From Valencia hispanica (Eukaryota > Chordata > Actinopteri > Cyprinodontiformes > Valenciidae), in contig OY747705.1 of assembly GCA_963556495.2 (NCBI GenBank), positions 30,648,798-30,712,797 of the forward strand: a stretch of 64,000 nt of DNA, in the 5' to 3' direction. The position numbers were made by a program, and so were the translations under genes. Of the stretch, positions 56,890-64,000 are shown in pieces. The notes beneath the pieces are model-generated. The model had not been told where the DNA came from, did not search any database, and saw nothing but the letters and a program-made list of their open reading frames with translations. Within the stretch, counting starts at the first letter, position 1. Each line of letters opens with the position of its first letter.

Positions 56890-57868
56890 TAGGGAGACCA
56901 ATTGTCCTCTTTTCCCCGGACATGTCCACTTTTCATGTGCTGTCCGGGGCATCCGGGAGAATTTATAGACGGATGAAAATGTCCGTGTTTTTATTGTTTT
57001 CATAGGACCATGCTTAAACTGACTAGTGTGATGCATGCAGTATGACAGCCTTTCTCTCAAGTAACGTCCTCCCGAGCTGGTTGTGATCCATTTATTGACG
57101 CCACCGACAGCAGGCTGTGCGCCGAGCTGCGCCGCCCCGCCTGCATTGCGCAGCGCTGCTCTGCGCCGAGTTGCACCGCACCGCACCGCACCGCTTTCCT
57201 GCATTGCGCAACGCAATTGCGCAGCGCCGAGTTACTGCTGTTTACAAGAAGACAAAGCACAAGCTTCATGCACGAACCACAAAAGATATACTGTCAAGTC
57301 GCAACAAATGGGTGGCGGAGTGTGCCATTCACATAGCTGGCATGTGTGTTTCTGTGTGTGACAAAAGTGGCAAATAACCAATCGCTCACATGGACACAAA
57401 AACTGTAAAAAGGCTGAGCAAAGTGAGAGTTCATCTATAAACTGACTGTGGAGGATGAAGATGCAAACTAAACAGACTAAGCACTTTTTTATTTTGTGTT
57501 TTTGAGTCTGCAGCTGTTTAATTTTATTACAGTGAAAAGAAAACAATACTTGTTTTCTCAGAAGATTATTTCAGATTTTTCTTCAGTTTTTGTCCAGTGC
57601 AATTTAAAAAGTAAAGTAATATTGTTGCTGGTAACTTTTTTTTAATTCAGAAGAGTAACTATTTCTATTATAATTTATTTCCAGAGATTATAAAATAATT
57701 TTCTTCTTGTGAAAGCTTTTTTGAAGTTTGTTATTTAACTCATCTTTTCTAACCACATTGAGAATGCACACTTTAAATATGTTAAAATCAAAAGTCTTGA
57801 CCAAGTCCTGAAAGTGTTTCAGTACTATGCCAGATGGCCTCTTTTTTGGAAATCAAATGGATTGGGGG
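56890..57868 (+). mobile_element. Family X, copy B (longest)
   Basis: Starts TAGGGAGACCAATTGTCCTC with CCGGACATGTCC and GCTGTCCGGGGCATCC. A GC-rich stretch (57110-57235) of GCACCGCA/GCGCAGC words follows, then a finger-like frame (KKTKHKLH, WVAECAIHIAGMCVSVCDK, AHMDTKTVKRL), and it ends TTTTTTGGAAATCAAA without its terminus. The His/Cys layout resembles a BED-type finger of hAT-like transposases. The long - strand frames across the GC-rich stretch are artefacts of its repeats. Confidence 0.65.
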
Positions 57869-57938
57869 GGCACTGGGGCCCCAACTGCAATGAACCAGCT
57901 TTGGGGAGGCCCAGCTGGCAAAAGGTTGAGAACCCCTG
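57869..57938 (-). mobile_element. hAT-type terminal fragment
   Basis: The complement of 57938 reads CAGGGGTTCTCAACCTTTTG, a classic hAT terminal repeat. The interior is missing. Confidence 0.6.
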
Positions 57939-57949
57939 CTCTAAAGTAA

Positions 57950-58505
57950 CGCCATGAAGGCGGGGATTTGGCACACCGGTATTCGTGTGTAATATTTTGT
58001 TGTAAAGGTGAGATTATTTACTGAAAATTCACTATTTTTGTCCTTCAGGATTACTCCTATTTGAATATTTTGAAAGGACCAAAAGTCAGTGTTTCTAGAA
58101 CCGGACGATATTAATACATGGAGAGATTTCCACAAATTTTAGATAGTCACACACTCACATGTGCTCTGTTGTTTCTAGAGTTGTTTTACAAATATAGCAG
58201 TTGTCTGACACAAATTTTAATCTTCCTGTCATAAATTCATTTGAGGGATAAATATTTTTTGTAGTTTTAAAGTGATCTTCTTTAAATTCGAGGGAATTGG
58301 AAATTTTAAGTATTTAGTTTGAGTCAATGAAATTTCAGATTTTTTATAATCTTTAAAAATGAGTGAGTATTTTGTCTGACCAGGATATAAGGTGTTAACC
58401 AAATACTTCCTCAAAAACTGATTATTACATTTGCCGTTAACACGGTCAAGACCATTTATCTTAACTCTATGTAAATTTGGAGTTAGTATGTTCCAAATTT
58501 TATTC
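57950..58505 (-). pseudogene. L1/Tx1-type LINE ORF2, C-terminal part
   Basis: On the - strand, frames read GKCNNQFLRKYLVNTLYPGQ, SLTQTKYLKFPIPSNLKK and TLKLQKIFIPQMNL, then a degraded Cys/His region. This is the region after the reverse transcriptase of Tx1-like L1 elements. Stops are frequent. It continues on the far side of the insertion at 61850-62426. Confidence 0.65.
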
Positions 58506-58508
58506 TTT

Positions 58509-58955
58509 GGGGGGCACGGTGGCGCAGCTGGTAGCTTGGCTGACCTCACAGCTAGAAGATCCTGGGTTCAATTACCGCCGGGGACGCTGTGGGTGCTGAC
58601 GGTGTGTTTGTTCCCCCACATCATCGGCACCCACACCCTGGGTGGGGTTGGCGAAAGGGCCTTTCTGTGTGGAGTTTGCATGTTCTCCGCATTTCCCCCT
58701 GAGCAGCTAATGTGAGCTACTCCCACAAAAACATGCACATCCTCCCCAACCAGGGCGCCTGAAGGGTTTGGGAGGATCTGGCTGGAATAACGTGATCTTT
58801 CCACGCACTATGTCCAGCCATAGAAACCCCACCCAAGAAGTGCTTGCTCACTCCCCAAGCATGAAGGACGCTTTAGTTCAGAAGGAGGTTTTAGTGCGGG
58901 GCCCTCCCGGGGCTGGCAGAGGGAGAGCGGAACCCCAGAATTGGAACTAAGGTAG
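58509..58955 (+). repeat. SINE-like repeat with tRNA-type A and B boxes
   Basis: The head GGCACGGTGGCGCAGCTGG contains an A-box-like TGGCGCAGCTGG, and CCTGGGTTCAATTACC ~45 bases later is B-box-like. TTTCTGTGTGGAGTTTGCAT with GTTCTCC is the conserved body of a widespread fish repeat. The 3' part (58740-58955) is less familiar. It is not a functional tRNA: no acceptor or anticodon stem can be drawn. Its membership in SINEs is inferred from the boxes. Confidence 0.6.
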
Positions 58956-60867
58956 GAGCACTGGGTGATAATTAATGGGAAAAAACTGTGGGATAAAAAG
59001 AAACAAACAAAAAATATATGTTATTCTTTATCCCATAGAAAAGACTATAGTGCTCCGGGAGTTGACGTCACTTCTCCCAGCATACAACAGTTAAAATCGA
59101 ATGGGCGCCATTGTGGCAGTCTCTCGCAGTTGTTTTTATTTGTTGCTAACCCAAAGTTAGAAGCGGTAAATATGGTGGATAGCCTACCTGTTGTGCCCCA
59201 GGATGCCATAACAGACGCGGACAAGATAAGGGAAGAGGGTTCTATTGTATTCCCAAGGATCCAGAACGTAGAAAACGATGGATCATTCCCATGAAACACG
59301 CTAGAGATCAGGCAGAAATGAAGCGGTTTCATTTAGTCTTTGGGAGTAATTCACCTGTAATTCAGATTTAATGCCGTTTGTTTGATAACTGCTCTTGTAT
59401 CATTAGGCGATGCAAATTATTTATAAATAAAAATACTTTATTTCCTGAGATGAACATACAAAATGTTGCACAAAGACATAACCTAACAACGGCCCGTTGC
59501 TCATGGTGACAAAAATCAGGACAGGTCTCCCTCCCGATGACAGCGCAATCCTTTGCAAGAAGATTCCAGATCTGGATATCCCTCCAGACTTTTATATACT
59601 TTAAGCGATGCTCCGGAGTAGGAGGAGGGAAAGTTGATCAGGAAATTGTATATGTCAGGGGATGGGCCACTTTAGCCGGTGACATGTCCCCAGCAATATT
59701 TATGATTGATGATTTTCCCCCCCACCACTTTTAAAAACTTGATGCGGAATTTCTTACCAGCTCTAACATCCACATTTCCACATAATCAGTGTTTCTGAAC
59801 GGACTATTATTTAAATCACTCAATTCCACTTTCTTATACATTCATATTATACAGCAGTGGATATGTCGAGGTTTTAAAAGACTTGTAGTCTGCTGCAAAC
59901 ACGTTCAGGGCAGAGTCCTGCAATGTTGCAAGTACTTGTTTAAAGATGGAAAAATACATAAATTATATTTCAAGGGTCTGGCGAAAGTTTCTTTACTGCG
60001 GGTGACAAAATATTTATGGGATATTTTTGTTTGTTTAAGACTCCCAAAGAGAATAGTGTTATATTGTGTTTGTGGAGGGACCATGCCAGAATATTCCCCC
60101 AACTTGTTTCCCCCAAATGTTCCCGCTATCACTTCGGTAAAGTTAGAAAAATATTCACAGATTCGACTTTTGCGGATCAATAACTTATCATCGGCGCATC
60201 GCTTTTGCAAAACCGACACATCAGTGCAATCACAGCAAGGTAGTGTGGTGGAAAATTGTTATGCAATTAGGAATTAAGTGTATATTCTCTGTTTAGTGAA
60301 TGCATCTAGGGTAAAATGACAAGCTTATTGTTCCAGCTTAATGTTATGAGAAAGATATATGTGTCAGGTCACCAGAGAGACAGATGGGGCAGTAAGATAA
60401 CAGTCTGGCCTTCGGATGAGCTGCTTTATGCGTTGATATAAGACTCGCATGAGGCAGTTCTCCGGAGGCAGGGCGTGAACGTTGGAGAAGACATCTACAG
60501 AGATAAACAATGATTGCTGAATACTATTTAAGCGGTTAGTTAGAAAGGTTGGTTAGGGTGATGCACGACCCCTCCGTGTCTGGCCAGACATGTTTGAATT
60601 AAATACTTAAACGCCTTCTTGGACTCAAGTCTTCTTTATAATGGAAACCCTGAGATACTATTTTTTGCCATTACAGTAGACTGCAAGCTACAATCGTATT
60701 TTCCTCAAAACGAGCCGTCTACCACGCGGGGAGACTTGCATTGGCCTCTATGCAGAGCCTGCTGGTGCGCAAATGCGCAGGGACCGTCTACAAATTGCAA
60801 CACCAAAAAAATACAACAAAGAAATATTCAGTTGCTTCCCCTAGGACAGGTGTACTGTCAATAAATT

Positions 60868-60871
<4 letters not shown>

Positions 60872-60899
<28 letters not shown>
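60872..60899. repeat. (TA)n microsatellite
   Basis: About 13 TA units just before the Tc1 fragment. Confidence 0.95.
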
Positions 60900-60904
60900 G
60901 CAAA

Positions 60905-61134
60905 TATAAACCCTTTTCCATGGATCTTACCGAATACATATGACCATGTGATATTTCAGTTTTTCTTTATTAATAAATTTGGAAACATTTCTACATTTCA
61001 GTTTCTTCCTGTCAAGATGGGGTGCTGAGTGTACATTAATGAGAAATAAAATGAACTTTATGATTTTAGCAAATGGCTGCAATGAAACAAAAAGTGACAA
61101 ATTTAAAGGGGTCTGAATACTTTCCATAGCCACT
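60905..61134 (+). mobile_element. Tc1-like transposon, 3' end
   Basis: GTGATATTTCAGTTTTTCTT, TGGGGTGCTGAGTGTACATT, GATTTTAGCAAATGGCTGCA and the terminus GGGTCTGAATACTTTCCATA then CCACTGTATA give the ordered 3' landmarks of a Tc1 subfamily. No coding part. Confidence 0.85.
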
Positions 61135-61283
61135 GTATATGAAAAAGTAATGTTCACCTTCTGGTGTTACTTTACTGAGAGAGACACATACTGTATTCTC
61201 TGCCGATGAAAACTTTTTCTTTTAGCCCTGGTCATATCACAAAAAAGGTAAATAAAACTTTTCTTCACAAACACTTTCTACAG

Positions 61284-61352
61284 GTTGTGTTTGATGACTA
61301 TGATGGAATCATTGGATTTGTAAACATAAACAATGTGCGCTTGAAGTTTGTG
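61284..61352 (+). other. Splice-bounded 69-base open block, candidate exon
   Basis: Preceded by a pyrimidine-rich ACTTTCTACAG acceptor and followed by GTGAGT, a strong donor. The 23 in-frame codons read VVFDDYDGIIG, FVNINNVRLKFV. Composition is protein-like, unlike the surrounding sequence. I cannot name a gene. It could be an exon of the gene carried by the surrounding candidate transposon, an exon of a host gene, or chance. Confidence 0.3.
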
Positions 61353-61427
61353 GTGAGTATATTAGTTGTGTAAACCTTTAGGCTCTTTGAATGTGCTTTG
61401 CAAGGTTACCCATACAATGGAAAAAAA

Positions 61428-61469
61428 CTGTTTCACGTTTATGCACTGTAGTGCATAAACGTGAAACAG
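61428..61469. repeat. Perfect 20-base palindrome with 2-base loop
   Basis: CTGTTTCACGTTTATGCACT, then GT, then its exact complement AGTGCATAAACGTGAAACAG. No T-run follows, and no histone-type or tRNA-type hairpin is implied. Confidence 0.97.
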
Positions 61470-61849
61470 ATGAATATTTATAGACTATATGAATAATTAA
61501 TAATAATTATCCCAGCCATCTTCAAACCATACTTCAAACCAAGTTTATGGTTATTGTCCCCAGCAACTTTAAAAACAAACTGACGCTGTTGTGAGAGTAT
61601 CTCAGGTCCGGTAAAAGGTCCGCCCTGACAGCTTCTGAAGTTTTAAAAAATATCCCAGGGGCATGGTAAGGTTCGGAGATGTTTAATCTTTTTAATTTCC
61701 CGGTATAGACAATATCTTCCGTTTTAAAATGGGAAGTAAACTGCGATGGAGTAAAATCACAGCCAGCGACGTTCATTTTGGTGACGTTTATGCCTGCCAA
61801 CATGGCGCCTACGCTCTGAGAGTCACGTGACGTCCGGAGCTCTATTGGG

Positions 61850-62426
61850 ATATTCTGTAAGACTTTCTTATAAAGCTCAGTTAAATTAAAACCATTTAAT
61901 TCAAGTATATTTCCGTTTTATATATGTGTGACAGACCAAATTTGTTTTGTCATCCATTCTTCGACAAACATAGATCTCCCCCTACTCAACACCACCCTAT
62001 TATTCCACAATGGAATGTTATGGAGATTGAAATTATGTTAGAACATAATTTTCCAATTTAAAAAAACGTGTTGATGAAATTTGGAAAGTGTTAAGGACAG
62101 TTTAGAAATGTCAAAATCTCATACTAATAGAAACTCAGTAAGTCCAACTTTGTTGAAAACAAGAGAGGGTATCAAGAACCAGATCTCATCATTTTTAAGA
62201 GGGATCAGAGCCATTTGATCTTTAACATTCCATTCATGATTTCAAAATCGATTGCTTTAATAAGCCCATCCTCATAGTCTTTCATCAAGTCCCTGTTTCT
62301 AAAATAGTTATGTTTATTTTTCATATAAAATTAAAATTTATCTTATTAATTTTTTCTATGATCCTTGGTTGGATGGCTAGGGAATATGCAGGATAGATTA
62401 ACCAGGACAAAGATTCAACCTTGCAC
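61850..62426 (-). pseudogene. L1/Tx1-type LINE ORF2, part upstream of the interruption
   Basis: The - strand reads NRDLMKDYEDGLIKAIDFEIM, then WKIMF, HNFNLHNIPLWNNR, VVLSRGRSMFVEEW and IWSVTH, ending ELNGFNLTELYKKVLQNIPIE at about 61845. These are late ORF2 blocks of Tx1-like L1 elements with a few stops. Order and strand match the piece at 57950-58505, which supplies the following residues. Confidence 0.7.
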
Positions 62427-62442
62427 ATGTGTGGTACAGATC

Positions 62443-62650
62443 ATGCCCAAAAGTTGTGTTCTCTAATCAAAATCTACAAAGACCCTTTCTCAATGCCCAT
62501 TTTATTCTATTGACTTTATTTTATATTTTATTTACTTGCTGAAGCTGATTCAACACATTTTGGTGTCTTATGCAAAAGGTTCTAATATGTCTTGTTTGTT
62601 TGTATAATATAATGGATATAAATAAAGATTTGTTAATAAAAAAGAAAAAA
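62443..62650 (+). mobile_element. 5'-truncated L1-type insertion with 16-base target duplication
   Basis: ATGTGTGGTACAGATC occurs at 62427-62442 and again at 62651-62666. Between them lie 208 bases ending in AATAAAGATTTGTTAATAAA and an A-rich tail. Target duplication, 5' truncation and A-tail are the hallmarks of target-primed insertion. Because the duplications are still identical, the insertion is young. It lies in sequence upstream of the L1/Tx1 remnant. Confidence 0.9.
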
Positions 62651-62666
62651 AATGTGTGGTACAGAT

Positions 62667-62972
62667 CGGATCTGTATGGTCTGACTTTGCAGATGTGCAG
62701 CAAGGATCGGGCAGTCCTAATCTGTATTTCTTTTTTGTTTTCGTCAACATTATATTGAACTTTTTCATTATTGTAAACATTTTAAGAGAAAGCCTACTTA
62801 TTATTTTTAACAGCTTTGACCCGTAACTATCGTAAAATGCGATGTAGACGTGTTTCGCGCATGCGTAGTTTGGATCGGTTTTCCGGTTCCGATTGGGTAG
62901 AGACAACCCGTCCTACGTAGACCGGGGAGGACGGGTTCTTAGAAGGATGCAGACCCTGAATTTGGACACAGC
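62667..62972. other. Unassigned sequence
   Basis: Contains a CG-rich patch around 62825-62940 (GTTTCGCGCATGCGTAG) reminiscent of a transposon leader. No gene was identified. Confidence 0.4.
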
Positions 62973-62977
62973 CTACG

Positions 62978-63308
62978 TGTCAGGAAGTCATTAGCTCCAA
63001 CTCAGACCAGCTGTGTCTGGTGAGCTTCCTGACAATTACTTCACTCTCCCCTCAGCTTAAAAGACCCTTCCACTCACCTTCAGTCATCAGTCATCGGTAA
63101 TCCAATGCCCAGAGCTCCTACCAGCCAGACCAGAAGACTTCCTCCTACCAGTCTTCAGTAGTTCCAGTTCCAGCTATCCGACCAAACCAGTCCGCCTCTC
63201 TACCACCCGCTCAACAGCCTGCTCCACAAACCCAGGGGGACTCCCATCCGCGTCTGGAGCGCCAAGCATCACCCGATCGACGCTCCCTGTCCACCGGCGA
63301 TTCTGACA
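62978..63308 (+). repeat. Solo LTR with 5-base target duplication
   Basis: TGTCAGGAAG...ATTCTGACA, 331 bases, with 5-base inverted ends TGTCA/TGACA. CTACG at 62973-62977 is repeated at 63309-63313. TTAAAAGACCC near 63056 may be its TATA box. It resembles gypsy LTRs in layout but not the sequence of the LTR at 1745-2473. It was left by recombination between two LTRs. Confidence 0.88.
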
Positions 63309-63465
63309 CTACGTCCCTCTTTGGCCTTTTTAAAATGGTAAAAACTTGCAACCACTCAGCCGGCTGAGAAGGGAATCTGTTTCAATGTAACCTTCCTTCC
63401 AACATGATTGAGACAGACTGTTGTGTGATTATTTCACTGTATATTCTTACATATTGCACCTTTAA

Positions 63466-64000
63466 CAAAAAAAAATTAAGAATAGGGCGATCTTTTTACT
63501 GATGCAATGTTCTTCAAAAACGAAGCAGACAAACTAAAATCTTATCAAATCCTAGAATAGTGGGTATAAAACAAAGTATTTTTCTCTTCAGTAACCATGT
63601 CTTTTGCTGTCATTTAAATTACAGTTTAAATCGGACCAAAATCATGCACTGACTTACTCCAAATTAAACACTCATTCATTTGACAGAAATACAGCAAGAA
63701 CCCGTTCTAATTGCTAAGAATAAAAAAAGAAAATTCTTCTAGGTCAAAAAAAGAAATGAAAAACATCTGACCCCAAACATTTAATACACTGGAAGTATTT
63801 CTTTTAAAAGGTAAAGGTGCAAGACTCCTAAATCAGACTTTGTTTCATTAAAATATTGCAAGTTTAGTTTATTCGTTATTCTTGAGGAGGTGAGTCCCCA
63901 AATGTGCAAAGCCATACTTCCAAAGACTTGCATTTGAAATTGAAGCAAAAGGCAGTTTTGCATAGTACAGATTCAGCAGCACATGAATACAAATGCATCA
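63466..64000. other. Unassigned AT-rich sequence
   Basis: No gene or repeat recognised up to the window end. Confidence 0.4.

Larger units (their letters stand above)
59050..61841. mobile_element. Candidate ~2.8-kb DNA transposon inside the L1 remnant
   Basis: The left end AGTGCTCCGGGAGTTGACG and the right end (complement AGAGCTCCGGACGTCACG) are similar inverted ends, both followed within ~60 bases by GGCGCCAT and TTGG/GTGGCAG. The L1 coding remnant stops at the left flank of the SINE-like repeat and resumes just after 61841. Frames inside are broken: 59789-60277 (+, 162 codons), 59905-60219 (-) and 61534-61803 (-, MLAGINVTKMNVAG). No domain was firmly recognised. YKSLEGYPD on the - strand near 59590 recalls the N-terminal part of YqaJ/SWIM-type element proteins, weakly. 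A Tc1 3' end and a TA repeat are nested in it. Confidence 0.45.
56318..63461. mobile_element. TTAA-flanked terminal pair enclosing nested insertions
   Basis: AGGTGCAATATGTAAGAAT at 56318 and its complement ATTCTTACATATTGCACCT ending at 63461 face each other. Each is bordered by TTAA (56314-56317 and 63462-63465), as for piggyBac- or Kolobok-type insertion. The flanking segments 56318-56889 and 63314-63461 are probably the two halves of one small element of this type. The ~6.4 kb between them is made of later insertions and fragments. Two unrelated copies whose inner ends were lost is the alternative. Confidence 0.55.

Noticed and set aside
56788..57377. Overlapping open frames on both strands (up to 142 codons) as genes
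   Set aside because: They arise from the GCACCGCA-type repeats within family X copy B. No domain, and both strands are open because of composition.
58509..58590. Functional tRNA gene
   Set aside because: A and B boxes are present, but no cloverleaf with acceptor and anticodon stems can be drawn. The body is a dispersed repeat.
59789..60277. 162-codon frame as a host gene
   Set aside because: Lies between the ends of a candidate transposon, has no recognisable domain, and an overlapping frame on the other strand is equally plausible.
60356..60676. A further solo LTR (TGTGTCAGG...CCATTACA) with a TATA-like box
   Set aside because: It has LTR-like features, but the flanking bases do not form a duplication and no related internal sequence is seen.

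Overview
The window looks like an intergenic or intronic stretch of a teleost fish genome. It is AT-rich and gene-poor, and dense in repeats typical of ray-finned fish: Tc1-like transposons, L2/Maui-type LINEs, a Tx1-type L1, Ty3/gypsy chromoviruses, Penelope, PIF-Harbinger, hAT and THAP-finger transposons, and CA/TA microsatellites. I found no convincing host protein-coding gene. One splice-bounded 69-base open block (61284-61352) is the only exon-like candidate. Family names come from recognising the sequence; no search was run.

Layout. 1-2473: 3' end of a gypsy chromovirus (+ strand: RNase H, integrase, chromodomain, then a 729-base LTR). 4973-10656: a second, decayed gypsy-type element (- strand) between direct repeats. 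It has lost its reverse transcriptase, and a BED-finger hAT remnant (5223-6350) sits inside its left repeat. 11920-20874: mostly unresolved sequence with Tc1 and LINE tail fragments. 20875-23880: a THAP-finger transposon, a TAA-flanked Harbinger remnant and a 5'-truncated L2 LINE. 25779-30103: the best preserved element, a gypsy gag-pol on the - strand broken by one in-frame stop, with its chromodomain replaced by LTR sequence and an inverted LTR fragment at its 5' side. 30540-32650: hAT ends, one copy of a three-copy family here called X, and a ~950-base AT-rich inverted repeat. 32651-39330: no recognisable gene.

39331-50650 is a chain of nested insertions: a foldback element inside a Tc1, an L2 inside another Tc1, a MITE, a THAP element, a Penelope GIY-YIG remnant, a second family X copy, and a further Tc1 split by an L2. 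52316-56185 holds two Tc1 copies, the second split by a BED-finger hAT with an 8-base duplication. 56318-63461 lies between facing TTAA-flanked termini. It contains the third family X copy, an L1/Tx1 ORF2 split by a SINE-like repeat plus a candidate 2.8-kb DNA transposon, a 208-base L1 insertion with a 16-base duplication, and a solo LTR with a 5-base duplication.

The genes do not form a pathway. Their relationship is chronological: target duplications and interrupted elements give the order of insertion. The most unusual structures are the foldback element (39911-40713), family X, the inverted LTR junction (30141-30497), a perfect 20-base palindrome (61428-61469) and the candidate 2.8-kb element.
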